From assembly GCA_020632925.1 (NCBI GenBank), contig JACKER010000016.1, forward strand, positions 124,001 to 188,000: a DNA stretch of 64,000 nucleotides, written 5' to 3'. Shown here piece by piece: positions 35,212 through 45,809 of the stretch. The position numbers were made by a program, and so were the translations under genes. Every line of letters starts with the position of its first letter. Within the stretch, counting starts at the first letter, position 1. A model generated the notes under the pieces. That model was not told where the DNA came from. It made no database searches and saw only the letters and a list, made by a program, of their open reading frames with translations. This DNA is from Alphaproteobacteria bacterium. Its GTDB lineage: Bacteria > Myxococcota_A > UBA796 > GCA-2862545.

Positions 35212-36242
35212 GCGCCCCGTCCGTGCTGCACGTGTCGACGGCGCGCGAGTGGCGCGGCGGGCAGACCCAGCTCCTGCACCTCGTTCGGGCCTGGCCGGGT
35301 CGAGCGGCGGTCGCGCTGCCGCCGGACGCACGTCTCGCCCCTGCGCTGGGCGGACACGCGCGCCCGATCCCGTTCCGCGGGCGCTGGTGGGGCGGTCGAG
35401 CGCTCGACGCGCTGGCGGCGCGCGAGGGCTTCGACCTGGTGGCCGTCCACGACGCCCACGCGCTGGCGCAGGCCGATGGGCTCGCGCTCCCCGTGGTCGT
35501 GCACCGGCGGGTGGACTTCCGCCCCTCGCTCCTGGGGGCGGCGAGGATGCGGCACGCGGCGGGCGTGATCGCCGTGAGCCGTGCGGTGGCCGGGGTCCTG
35601 GCGTCCGTCGGGGTTCGATCGCGCGTGGTGCACGACGGCGTCGAGCCGCTCCCGGGGACGGCCGACCGCGAAGGTGTCCGCGCGCGCCTGGGGATCGGGT
35701 CGCGGGAGACGCTCCTGGTGGCGGTGGGAGCGCTCGTCGCCCACAAAGACCACCGCACGCTGGTGGAGGCGCTCGCCTCGGTGCCGGGCGCGCACCTGGT
35801 CCTCGTGGGGGAGGGGCCGCTCGGGGGTCCGCTCGCGGCGCTCGCGGCACGGCGCGGCGTGGGGGCGCGCCTGCACCTGGCGGGTCACGGCGACGACGTG
35901 GGGACCTGGCTCCGATCGGCCGACGTGGTGGTGCACCCGTCGCGCGAAGAGGGGCTGGGCCAGGCGGTGATCGAGGCCGTGGCGGCGGGAGCCTGCGTGG
36001 TGACCACGGACGCTGGCGGACTCCCCGAGATCCCGGGCGTCGCCCACCGGGTGCCCGCGGGCCGGGCCGACCTGCTGGCGGCGGCGCTGCGTCGTGCCTC
36101 GGCGGATCCCGAGGCCGGCCGTCGGGTCGCGCGCGGCGCCGGTGACGCGCTGAGCGCACGGTTCTCGATCGGAGCGATGGTCGCGGGGACGCGTGAGGCG
36201 TACGCGGTGTTCCTCGGTGACGAGAGGCAGGTCACTCGATAG
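35208..36242 (+). CDS. GT4-family glycosyltransferase
   Basis: A 344-residue retaining glycosyltransferase with GT-B fold. The N-terminal domain starts VLHVSTAREWRGGQTQLLHLV, typical of GT4 (glycine-rich donor loop). The C-terminal domain has LLVAVGALVAHKDHRTLVEAL, LVLVGEGPLGGPL, RLHLAGHGDDVGTWLRSADV and VHPSREEGLGQAVIEAVAAG, the E-x7-E nucleotide-sugar motif. It likely adds a sugar to LPS core or another envelope glycan; donor and acceptor are unknown. The GTG overlaps the Trm112-like stop. Confidence 0.88.
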   Translation: MSAPSVLHVSTAREWRGGQTQLLHLVRAWPGRAAVALPPDARLAPALGGHARPIPFRGRWWGGRALDALAAREGFDLVAVHDAHALAQADGLALPVVVHRRVDFRPSLLGAARMRHAAGVIAVSRAVAGVLASVGVRSRVVHDGVEPLPGTADREGVRARLGIGSRETLLVAVGALVAHKDHRTLVEALASVPGAHLVLVGEGPLGGPLAALAARRGVGARLHLAGHGDDVGTWLRSADVVVHPSREEGLGQAVIEAVAAGACVVTTDAGGLPEIPGVAHRVPAGRADLLAAALRRASADPEAGRRVARGAGDALSARFSIGAMVAGTREAYAVFLGDERQVTR

Positions 36243-36253
36243 ATGCGGCAGCG

Positions 36254-37507
36254 ATGCCTCGCCCGACCCCATTCCATGCTCGGACGTCCGCCGCCTGCCA
36301 CAGCTTCCTCTGGAAGGAGTGGAACGGCTTCGCCGCCGTCCGGGCGTACGACGGCCACTCCGAGGACGAGTACTTCGCGGTCCGCTCGCGCGCGGCCGTG
36401 CTCGACGTGTCCCCCCTGTGCAAGCTCGACGTGAGCGGCACCGACGCCGCCCGCCTGCTCTCGAGGGTGTTCTCGCGCGACGTCGAGCGGCTCCCCGAGC
36501 GGCGCACGACGTACGGCGTCCTCATCGATCCGAAGGGGAAGGTCCTCGACGACGGCACGGTCGCCCACCTCGAGGGCGGCGTGTTCCGGCTCTGCGCCAA
36601 CGAGCGCTGGGGGAGCTGGCTCCGGCGGAACGCCCGCGGGCTCGACGTGTCGATCGAGGACACGACCGAGCGGTGGGCCGCGCTGGCGGTGCAGGGGCCG
36701 GCCTCTCGCGACGTGCTGGCCGGGCTCGTGGACTTCGAGCTGCCCGCCATGCCCTTCTTCCGGTGCCGTGCCGCGACGATCGCGGGCGTTCGTGGCTGGG
36801 TGTCGCGAACGGGGTACACCGGCGATCTGGGGTACGAGGTGTTCGTGGGTGCGGCGGACGCCGAGCGCGTCTGGGACGCGATCCTCGGGGCCGGACGGAC
36901 CCGCCTGGTCGTCCCCATGGGGCTCGACGCCCTGGACGTGGTGCGGATCGAGGCAGGGTTCGTGCTGTCGGGCGTGGACTACCACGGGTCGCGCGCGGCC
37001 ATGATCGAGTCCCGGAAGGTGACCCCCGACGACGCCGGGCTCGGGTTCTGCGTCGACCTCGAGCGGTCGACACCGTTCTGCGGGCAGTCCGAGGTCGTGC
37101 GCGATCGCGACGTCGGACCCACCTGGGACATCGTCGGCATCGAGCTGGACTGGGCGGAGCTCGAGGGGCTGTACCACCGGGAGGGTCTGCCGCCGCACCT
37201 CGCGCCGGTCGCGTGCCGGATCCCGGTCCCGGTCTATGCCGCGGACGGACGCACGCAGGTGGGGCAGGTGACGAGCCAGACCTGGTCGCCCATCCTCAAG
37301 CGGTACCTCTGCCTCGCCAGTGTTCGGCGCCCCCACCACGCGATCGGCGGGCGCCTCCGGATCGAGCACACCGTCGAGTACGAGCGCCGCACGGTGGGCG
37401 GGACGGTGGTGCCGCGGACCTTCTTCGACCCGCCGCGCAAGCGCGAGGTGGTGCGCAAGACGGAACGTACCAACCCGCCCGCCCCGCGGGTTCAGGAGCA
37501 CCGATGA
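36254..37507 (+). CDS. GcvT-fold aminomethyltransferase family protein
   Basis: A 417-residue member of the GcvT/DmdA/YgfZ superfamily, whose enzymes transfer one-carbon units to tetrahydrofolate. An N-terminal segment (SFLWKEWNGFAAVRAYDGHSE) precedes FAVRSRAAVLDVSPLCKLDV, RTTYGVLIDPKGKVLDDGTVAHL, LAVQGPASRDVL, SRTGYTGDLGYEVFV, MGLDALDVVRIEAG and ESRKVTPDDAGLGFCVDL. The Asp of VLDDG that contacts folate in GcvT is conserved. It is longer than glycine-cleavage GcvT (about 360 aa), and no gcvH or gcvP is nearby. It overlaps two flavoprotein genes, so demethylation of a secondary or tertiary amine is plausible, but that is inference. Confidence 0.82.
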   Translation: MPRPTPFHARTSAACHSFLWKEWNGFAAVRAYDGHSEDEYFAVRSRAAVLDVSPLCKLDVSGTDAARLLSRVFSRDVERLPERRTTYGVLIDPKGKVLDDGTVAHLEGGVFRLCANERWGSWLRRNARGLDVSIEDTTERWAALAVQGPASRDVLAGLVDFELPAMPFFRCRAATIAGVRGWVSRTGYTGDLGYEVFVGAADAERVWDAILGAGRTRLVVPMGLDALDVVRIEAGFVLSGVDYHGSRAAMIESRKVTPDDAGLGFCVDLERSTPFCGQSEVVRDRDVGPTWDIVGIELDWAELEGLYHREGLPPHLAPVACRIPVPVYAADGRTQVGQVTSQTWSPILKRYLCLASVRRPHHAIGGRLRIEHTVEYERRTVGGTVVPRTFFDPPRKREVVRKTERTNPPAPRVQEHR

Positions 37508-39099
37508 GCCAGCAGGGCCCGTGGGACGCGATCGTCGTCGGCGGAGGCCACAACGGGCTGGTGTGCGCCGCGCTCCTCGCGAAGGCCGGCCGCAAGGTGC
37601 TCGTCCTCGAGCGTCGGCACGTCGTCGGCGGTGCAGCGGTGACGGAGGAGATCTACCCCGGCTTCAAGTACACGGTCTGCTCCTACGTGGTGAGCCTGCT
37701 GCGTCCCTGGATCTGGCGTGAGCTCGAGCTCGCCCGCTTCGGCCTCGAGCTGTTGCCGCTCGAGTGCTCGTTCACCCCGCACCTCGAGGGGAGCGGCCTG
37801 TGCCGCTGGCCCGACCCCGACCTCACGCGGCAGGAGATCGCGCGGTTCAGCGCCACCGACGCCGAGCGGTACCCGGAGTTCGGGAGGACGATGGGCCGGC
37901 TCGCGCGGTTCGCCCGTCACTTCATCGACGCGCAGGCGCCGGACCCGGCGTCCATCTGGCCACGCGACCTGGCCCAGCTCGCCTCGCTCGGGCAGGCGGC
38001 GCTCGAGCTCGGCGACGCGGACCTCGAGATCCAGCGGAAGCTGACGCTGATGTCGGCCGCCGACCTGCTCGACGAGTGGTTCGAGTCCGACGCGCTCAAG
38101 GCGCCGATGTCGTGCTCCGGCATCATCGGCACCTTCCTCGGCGTCCGCTCGCCCGGCACCGCCTACGTCCTCCTCCACCACTACATGGGCGAGATCGACG
38201 GCGCGTCGCGGGCCTGGGGCTTCGCCCGCGGAGGCAACGGCGCGGTGAGCGAGGCGATCGCTGCCTCCGCCCGCCATCACGGGGTCGTGATCCGGACCGA
38301 GGCGCCGGTCGCGAAGATCAAGATGTCGGGCAACCAGGCGACGGGCGTGGTGCTCGAGAGCGGCGAGGAGATCACCGCGCGGGCGGTGGTCAGCGGGCTC
38401 GATCCGCGCGCGACCTTCCTCCGCCTGCTGGGTGAGCAGCACCTCCCGCCCGAGTTCGCCAAGCGCATCCAACGGTACAAGTTCCGCGGAAGCTCGGGGA
38501 AGGTGAACCTCGCGCTCGACCGTCTCCCGGACTTCACGAGCCGTCCGGGGATCGGACCGCACCTCCGCGGCGACATCGCGATCGCGCCCTCGATCGACTA
38601 CCTCGAGCGCGCCTACGACGAGGCGAAGGACGGCCGGTTCAGCAGCCGCCCGTACCTCAACGTCGTCATCCCCTCGCTCCTGGACCCGACCATGGCGCCC
38701 GAGGGCAAGCACGTGATGTCCATCTTCGTGCAGTACGCGCCCTACGAGCTGGCGGACGGGCCCCAGAGCTGGCCGCAGCACCGCGAGGCCTTCGGGGACG
38801 CCGTCGTGGACACGCTCGCCGAGTACGCGCCAGGCCTCAAGGAAGCCATCCTGCACCGTCAGGTCCTCAGCCCCTGGGACCTCGAGCAGGAGTTCGGGCT
38901 GACCGAGGGCAACATCTTCCACGGCGAGCTCACGCTCGACCAGATCCTCTTCCAGCGGCCCGCGCCCGCCGCCGCCCGGTACAAGACGCCGGTCCGCGGA
39001 CTGTGGCTGTGTGGCTCGGGGGCTCACCCCGGCGGAGGCGTGATGGGTGCGCCGGGTGGCCTGTGCGCGAAGACCATGCTCCAGCAGGCGGGCGTATGA
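37504..39099 (+). CDS. CrtI/PYROXD2-like FAD-dependent oxidoreductase 1
   Basis: A 531-residue flavoprotein of the phytoene desaturase-like superfamily. FAD motif AIVVGGGHNGLVCAALLAKAGRKVLVLERR is followed by VGGAAVTEEIYPGFKYTVCSYVVSLL, GSGLCRWPD, the central SAADLLDEWFESDALKAPM and GIIGTFLGVRSPGTAYVLLHH, and the C-terminal PVRGLWLCGSGAHPGGGVMGAPGG, as in PYROXD2-like proteins. These are not confirmed carotenoid enzymes; members oxidise varied amines and lipids. It overlaps both the GcvT-like gene (ATGA) and a paralogous flavoprotein gene (ATGA). Confidence 0.85.
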   Translation: MSQQGPWDAIVVGGGHNGLVCAALLAKAGRKVLVLERRHVVGGAAVTEEIYPGFKYTVCSYVVSLLRPWIWRELELARFGLELLPLECSFTPHLEGSGLCRWPDPDLTRQEIARFSATDAERYPEFGRTMGRLARFARHFIDAQAPDPASIWPRDLAQLASLGQAALELGDADLEIQRKLTLMSAADLLDEWFESDALKAPMSCSGIIGTFLGVRSPGTAYVLLHHYMGEIDGASRAWGFARGGNGAVSEAIAASARHHGVVIRTEAPVAKIKMSGNQATGVVLESGEEITARAVVSGLDPRATFLRLLGEQHLPPEFAKRIQRYKFRGSSGKVNLALDRLPDFTSRPGIGPHLRGDIAIAPSIDYLERAYDEAKDGRFSSRPYLNVVIPSLLDPTMAPEGKHVMSIFVQYAPYELADGPQSWPQHREAFGDAVVDTLAEYAPGLKEAILHRQVLSPWDLEQEFGLTEGNIFHGELTLDQILFQRPAPAAARYKTPVRGLWLCGSGAHPGGGVMGAPGGLCAKTMLQQAGV

Positions 39100-40607
39100 A
39101 GGCGATCGTCATCGGCGGCGGGCAGCACGGCCTGGCGGCGGCGGCCCTGCTCGCGCGAGAGGGCCTCACGACCACCGTGCTCGAGGCGGGCTCGAAGCCT
39201 GGCGGTCTGTGCCGCGGCAGGGAGTTCGTCACGGGGTACCGCCACACCGGCATCCACCACGACTCCGACGCGCTCCGTCCCTCGGCGATCGCGGCCCTGG
39301 CGCTCGAGGAGCACGGCCTGCGGCTGCGACCGGCGCCGCCCGTCTTCGTGCCGTCCCCCGAACCGGAGCGGGCGCTGCAGCTCGTGGCGTCCGACCTCGT
39401 CCGTCGGCAGGAGGCCACGGGCTTCACGGCCTGGCGGGCGTCGATCGACGGCTGGCGTCAGGTCATCGGCTCCGTCCTCGACGCACCCGTGCCGCCGCTC
39501 GGCGTCGGGGAGGCCGCGTGGCCCGTCCTCAAGCGCGCGGTCGAGCTGCGGATGCTGGGCGCCGAGCGCATGATCGAGCTGCTCCGGGTCGGCGTCGCGT
39601 CGGCGGAGGACTGGCTGGCCGAGCACCTCGCCGAGCCCCACCTGCGCGCGGCGATCGCGCTCCCCGCCCTGATCGGCTCGTACATGGGGCCGCGCTCGCC
39701 GCACTCGGCCGGCGTCCTGCTGTTGAGGGAGGCCTTGTCGACGCCCAACGAGGTCGAGGGTGGTCCCGCCGCGCTCATCGATGCCCTCGTCCGCGTGGCG
39801 GAGCACCACGGTGCCACCATCCGCCTCGGCAAGCAGGTCCGTACGCTCCAGCTCGACACGGGCCGGATCAAGGGCGTGGAGCTGGTCGACGGGGAGGTCC
39901 TCGAGGCCGACGTGGTGGTGTCCTCGCTCGATCCGCGCGCGACGATGCTCGGGCTGGTGCCTCCGGGTGCCATCTGCGTCCCGGAAGAGGACGAGATCCG
40001 GCGGGTGCGGTGCCGGTCCACCTCCGCCAAGCTCCACCTCGCCCTGTCGCGCCTGCCTCCGTCCGCCTCGCGCCCCGATCTGTCGCCCGAGCGGTGGCGG
40101 GTCGTGCGGTCGCCCAGGCACCTCGAGCAGGCCTTCGACGACCAGAAGCACGGCCGGCTGCCCCGCACGCCCGCGCTCGACGTTCGCGTCCCGTCGCTGT
40201 CCGTGCCGGGGCTCGCGCCCGAGGGTCACCACGTCCTGTCGGCGCACGTCTTCGGGGTCCCCGCGCGCGACGCCGACGCCTGGACCGAACAGGAGCGCCA
40301 GGCGTTGCTCGATCGGGCCCTCGCCGAGCTCGAGGTCGATCGGCCGGGCCTTCGTGACGCGATCGTCGGCCACGAGCTGCTCGTCGCTCCGGACCTGGAG
40401 CAGCGCTTCGGGACCACCGGCGGCCACCTGATGCACGGCGAGCACGCCCTCGATCAGCTCTGGGTCGGACGACCGGGACCGACCTACTGCCGGGGCCGCA
40501 CGCCGATCACCGGCCTGTTCCTGGCCAGCGGAGGCGTCCACCCGATGGGGGGCGTCAGCTTGATGGCGGGGCTCCTCGGAGGTCGCGCGGCTGCGGAGAG
40601 CCGATGA
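39096..40607 (+). CDS. CrtI/PYROXD2-like FAD-dependent oxidoreductase 2
   Basis: A 503-residue paralogue of the preceding flavoprotein. It starts MKAIVIGGGQHGLAAAALLA and contains LEAGSKPGGLCRGREFVTGY, IGSYMGPRSPHSAGVLLL, VVVSSLDPRATMLGLV, PSLSVPGLAPEGHHVLSAHV and the terminal PITGLFLASGGVHPMGGVSLMAG. Shared motifs with its neighbour (DPRATxL, GHHxLSxHV-type blocks, HPxGGV) show a tandem duplication that has diverged considerably. The pair may act as a heterodimer or on related substrates. It overlaps its neighbours by four bases on each side. Confidence 0.84.
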   Translation: MKAIVIGGGQHGLAAAALLAREGLTTTVLEAGSKPGGLCRGREFVTGYRHTGIHHDSDALRPSAIAALALEEHGLRLRPAPPVFVPSPEPERALQLVASDLVRRQEATGFTAWRASIDGWRQVIGSVLDAPVPPLGVGEAAWPVLKRAVELRMLGAERMIELLRVGVASAEDWLAEHLAEPHLRAAIALPALIGSYMGPRSPHSAGVLLLREALSTPNEVEGGPAALIDALVRVAEHHGATIRLGKQVRTLQLDTGRIKGVELVDGEVLEADVVVSSLDPRATMLGLVPPGAICVPEEDEIRRVRCRSTSAKLHLALSRLPPSASRPDLSPERWRVVRSPRHLEQAFDDQKHGRLPRTPALDVRVPSLSVPGLAPEGHHVLSAHVFGVPARDADAWTEQERQALLDRALAELEVDRPGLRDAIVGHELLVAPDLEQRFGTTGGHLMHGEHALDQLWVGRPGPTYCRGRTPITGLFLASGGVHPMGGVSLMAGLLGGRAAAESR

Positions 40608-42640
40608 CGGCGCTGGTGCTGTCGACCTGGCTCGTCCAGGTGGCGGCCGCCGCTCCGAGCGAGGTGGTGCGTCCGGAGCCGCCCGCCACGGGGCTTCCGG
40701 CCATCGCCCACCTCGAGTGGGAGCGCGGCGACCCGATGGCGCTGGCGGTGCAGCTGGCCGGTGGAACGGTGGAGGAGCGGGTCGCGGGTGCGCGCGCGCT
40801 GGGGCGGCTCCGCGATCCCGCGGCGCTCGACGTCCTCCTCCGCTGGCGGGACGACCCCGACGTGGCGGTCCAGATCGCGGTGGCCGAGGCGATGGGCTTC
40901 ACGCCGCACAGCGAGGCGGAGCTCCGGGCGTGGCTCGCGGCGCTGGTGGCGGCACGGCCCACGGGCGCCGACCCCGAGCTCCCGCTGGGTCTGCTGGCCG
41001 GCCAGCGACGGGGTGACGACCTGCTCCGCGCCGTCGTCGTCGCCACCGGTCGCGGTGGAGACGCGCGCGACGTGGGCGCGTTGGTGGGCTTGCTGGACGC
41101 CGGCTGGCCCGTCTCGGCGGCGGCGGCTCGCGCGCTGGGGACCCTCGCGACGCGGGGGACGCCGGGTCTGGAGGCCACCGCGCCGGACCTCGTGGACGCG
41201 TTGTTCGATCCCGACCCGCGTACCCAGGACGACGCGGCCTGGGCGCTGTCCCGGATCAAGCCACCCCTCGGCGACCGGACCCCACGGGTGCTGTCGCGGC
41301 TGCGCAGCGGCCTGTCGCCCCAGGCCCGCGCCTGGCTGGTGCGCGCGTCCTGGCCCTCCCTCGATCCCGGCGTCCGCGAAGACCTGTTCCTGTGGGCGAT
41401 GACCGATGCGCCGCGCCTGGTCCAGATCGCCGTCCTCCAGGCGATCGGGCCCGACGACACGGAGGCCGTCGTCATCGCGCCGTTCCTCTCCGACGCCGAC
41501 GCCTGGGTCCGCGTGGCCACCATCGACGCGCTGGCCCGCGTCGGGGGCGAGGTCGCCGAGGAGGCGCTCTCGCGGCACGCGGCGGAGGCTCGGGACCCCG
41601 ACGAGCGTGCGCGCGCCATCGCCGCCCTCGACCGCTCGGACCCCGACGCGGCCGCCGACACCTCGCTCCCACGCGTGGTCCGCGCCGCCCACCTGGGCGC
41701 ACTCGACGATCCGGAGCTGCTGATCGAGCTCGCGACCCACGAGCCGGACCCGGTGTTGCGAACGACCGCTGCCGCAGCCCTGACCGAGGTCGATGGTCGT
41801 CCGTCCGACGCCGGTGCGCGGCTGCTCGCGTCCGAGGACCCCCTGATCCGCGCCGTCGCGATCGAGCTCCTCCCCGAAGACGCGGGGGTCTCGGCCCTGG
41901 TGAAGCTGCTGGAGGGCGAGGAGGACCACGAGGTCCGCAGCGCGGCCTGGGCGGCGCTGGACGAGCGGGTGCCCGACGCGCGCGCCGCCGGTGCCTCCCG
42001 CGCGGCGCTGACCGCCCGGATCGGCGAGGCGCCGACGAAGGATTTCGGCCCGGCCGCACCCCACGTGGACGCCCTCGCGCAGCGGCTCGCCATCCGGGAC
42101 ATCACCGTGCCCCGCACCGCCGTGCCGGACGAGGCTCGGGTCTCGGTGGGGGACGGTGGCAGCGCGCTGGTCGCCCTGGGAGCGGCGGATCTCGCCCAGG
42201 TGCGGCGCGTCCGCGGCGCCGTCGTGAGGACCGACCACGGCGACTTCGTGATGAGCCTCGACCCGCAGCTCGCCCCGCTCGCCGTGGCGAGCTTCGCCGC
42301 TCTCGCAGAGGCCCACTGGTTCGACGGGCTCGTGTTCCACCGGGTGGTGCCGGGGTTCGTGGTCCAGACCGGCTGCCCGCGCGGCGACGGGTGGGGAGGC
42401 CCCGGGTACGAGCTGCCCGACGAGGACTCGGAGACGTCCTTCGGTCACGGCGCTGTCGGGATGGCGCGGTCGGACCGCGACACCGGTGGGAGCCAGTGGT
42501 TCGTGACGACGAGCCCCCAGCCCCACCTCCAGGGGGAGTACACCCGCTTCGGTGAGGTCGTGCAGGGCCTGTCCGTCGTCGATCACCTCCCGCAGGGCAC
42601 GGTGATCGAGTCGGTGACCATCGAGCGGCTCGACCCGTGA
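40604..42640 (+). CDS. Exported HEAT-repeat protein with C-terminal cyclophilin peptidyl-prolyl isomerase
   Basis: A 678-residue two-part protein. A signal-like N-terminus (MTALVLSTWLVQVAAAAP) precedes about 450 residues of HEAT-type helical repeats, for example VEERVAGARALGRLRDPAALD, DARDVGALVGLLDAGWPVSA, DPEAWVRVATIDALARVGG-like units and EDHEVRSAAWAALDE. The last 150 residues are a cyclophilin: RTDHGDFVMSLDPQLAPLAV, FDGLVFHRVVPGFVVQTG with the catalytic Arg and Gln, GPGYELPDEDS, GAVGMARSDRDTGGSQWFVT and YTRFGEVVQGLSVVDHL. It is probably periplasmic, where it would assist protein folding with the HEAT scaffold holding clients. It overlaps the upstream flavoprotein gene (ATGA). Confidence 0.87.
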   Translation: MTALVLSTWLVQVAAAAPSEVVRPEPPATGLPAIAHLEWERGDPMALAVQLAGGTVEERVAGARALGRLRDPAALDVLLRWRDDPDVAVQIAVAEAMGFTPHSEAELRAWLAALVAARPTGADPELPLGLLAGQRRGDDLLRAVVVATGRGGDARDVGALVGLLDAGWPVSAAAARALGTLATRGTPGLEATAPDLVDALFDPDPRTQDDAAWALSRIKPPLGDRTPRVLSRLRSGLSPQARAWLVRASWPSLDPGVREDLFLWAMTDAPRLVQIAVLQAIGPDDTEAVVIAPFLSDADAWVRVATIDALARVGGEVAEEALSRHAAEARDPDERARAIAALDRSDPDAAADTSLPRVVRAAHLGALDDPELLIELATHEPDPVLRTTAAAALTEVDGRPSDAGARLLASEDPLIRAVAIELLPEDAGVSALVKLLEGEEDHEVRSAAWAALDERVPDARAAGASRAALTARIGEAPTKDFGPAAPHVDALAQRLAIRDITVPRTAVPDEARVSVGDGGSALVALGAADLAQVRRVRGAVVRTDHGDFVMSLDPQLAPLAVASFAALAEAHWFDGLVFHRVVPGFVVQTGCPRGDGWGGPGYELPDEDSETSFGHGAVGMARSDRDTGGSQWFVTTSPQPHLQGEYTRFGEVVQGLSVVDHLPQGTVIESVTIERLDP

Positions 42641-43182
42641 CCGAGCTCGAGCGGCGCGCGCGCGAGCTGCTCGACGAGGCCGACACCCGCGGCGAGGTGA
42701 AGCGTCTCGCGGAGCTCCTGGAGGGCGACGCCTCCCTGCGAGCGGCCGTCCTCGCCGCCGGACGGGCGCGCGGCGCCGAGCTGCCGGACGACGCGGTCGA
42801 CTGGCCGGCGCGCAAGCTGCTCCGCCGAGCCCGGGCGCGGGACGTGGAGTCGCAGGTCCGGACGAACCCCATCCGGCGCGACGAGTCCTTCGTCTGCGTC
42901 CACTGCGGCGCGGAGGTGGGGCCCCTGCGGCGCACGGACCGCGACCACTGCCCGCGATGCCTCCGGTCGCTGCACGTCGACCTCGTCCCCGGCGACCGGG
43001 CCAACCCGTGCCAGGGGGTGCTCGATCCCGTCGGCGTCGAGATCCGCGGGAAGGACACCGTGATCCGCTACGTCTGCCGACGCTGCGGCGGGACGCATCG
43101 GGTCCGCGCCGTGCTCGACGGCCCGGACGCGGACGACTGGGAGGCGGTCGTGGCGGTGAGCGCGCAGCAGGAAGGCGGGTGA
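42637..43182 (+). CDS. RNHCP-domain protein
   Basis: A 181-residue cytoplasmic protein. The N-terminal half is helical and charged (ELERRARELLDEADTRGEVKRLAELLEGD). The C-terminal half is an RNHCP zinc-ribbon-like domain: FVCVHCGAEVGP, RDHCPRCLRSLHVD (the namesake motif, with Asp for Asn), PGDRANPCQGVLDPVG and a final YVCRRCGGTHRVRA. Cysteine pairs suggest two zinc sites. The domain's function is not known to me. The GTG overlaps the HEAT-cyclophilin stop, and the stop overlaps tilS, so it is tightly coupled to both. Confidence 0.83.
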   Translation: MTELERRARELLDEADTRGEVKRLAELLEGDASLRAAVLAAGRARGAELPDDAVDWPARKLLRRARARDVESQVRTNPIRRDESFVCVHCGAEVGPLRRTDRDHCPRCLRSLHVDLVPGDRANPCQGVLDPVGVEIRGKDTVIRYVCRRCGGTHRVRAVLDGPDADDWEAVVAVSAQQEGG

Positions 43183-43868
43183 GGGGACGCGCCGGTCCCG
43201 GGAGGCTCCGGCACCGGGTCGGTGCGACGATCCGGGACCGGGTACTGTGGCTCCCGGGCCAGCGGGTGGCCGTCGCCGTGAGCGGGGGTGCCGACAGCGT
43301 GGCCCTGCTCGACGTGCTGCTCGAGACCCGGCGGTGGCACGGCGCACGGCTGGAGGTGGTGACGGTGGACCACGGCACGCGGCCGGGCTCGGGCGAGGAC
43401 GCGAGCTTCGTGTGGGACCTGGCGCGCGCCCGCGGCCTGCCGGTGATCCGCGTGGACCTCGGGCTGGGGGCGCAGGCGTCCGAAGCGGTCTGCCGCGAGG
43501 CCCGCTACGCCGCGTTCGCCCGGCTGCGCGTCGATCGGGTCGCGCTCGCCCACCACCGCGAGGACCTCGTGGAGACGGTCCTGCTCCAGCTCGTCCGCGG
43601 CACGGGGGCGCACGGGATGTCGTGGGTGAGGGGACCGTACGTACGTCCGCTGCTGGACGTGCCGCGGGAGGACCTGCGGCGCTGGCTCGCGTGGCGCGGG
43701 ATCGGATGGCGCGAGGACCCCACGAACCAGGAGCGGCACCGTCTCCGCAACCGCCTCCGTCACGAGGTGTTGCCTTTGCTCGAGGAGGTGCGTCCAGGCG
43801 CGGTGGGTGCATTCGCCAGGAGCGTGCTCGCAGGGCTCGATCCCGGGCCTCCCCGATCGGGCAGCTGA
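43179..43868 (+). CDS. tilS: tRNA(Ile)-lysidine synthase TilS (short form)
   Basis: TilS adds lysine to C34 of tRNA-Ile(CAU). The 229-residue protein has the PP-loop VAVAVSGGADSVALLDVLLE, TVDHGTRPGSGEDASFV, ARYAAFARLRVDRVALAHHREDLVETVLLQLVRGTGAHGMSWV (given in part) and the domain-ending DPTNQERHRLRNRLRHEVLPLLE. It is a minimal N-terminal-domain form: E. coli TilS (432 aa) has additional C-terminal domains absent here. The GTG overlaps the RNHCP stop. Confidence 0.88.
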   Translation: MRGRAGPGRLRHRVGATIRDRVLWLPGQRVAVAVSGGADSVALLDVLLETRRWHGARLEVVTVDHGTRPGSGEDASFVWDLARARGLPVIRVDLGLGAQASEAVCREARYAAFARLRVDRVALAHHREDLVETVLLQLVRGTGAHGMSWVRGPYVRPLLDVPREDLRRWLAWRGIGWREDPTNQERHRLRNRLRHEVLPLLEEVRPGAVGAFARSVLAGLDPGPPRSGS

Positions 43869-43878
43869 CGACTCGGGG

Positions 43879-43901
43879 CCGGTCGACATGGCTCCGACCG
43901 G
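43879..43901. terminator. 7-bp hairpin between tilS and ftsH
   Basis: CCGGTCG pairs with CGACCGG across a 9-base loop, 11 bases after the tilS stop. No T-run follows. TGTATAGGG directly after it contains a -10-like TATAGG, so the gap may both end the upstream transcript and start ftsH; no -35 partner is convincing. Confidence 0.4.
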
Positions 43902-43946
43902 TGTATAGGGCTCACTGGGCACCCAGCCTCGGAGCGACCCGTTGCC

Positions 43947-45806
<1,860 letters not shown>

Positions 45807-45809
45807 CCC

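Noticed and set aside
37504..40607. Carotenoid biosynthesis genes
   Set aside because: The flavoproteins are CrtI-like in fold only. Their motifs resemble PYROXD2-type proteins, and no phytoene synthase or GGPP synthase is present.
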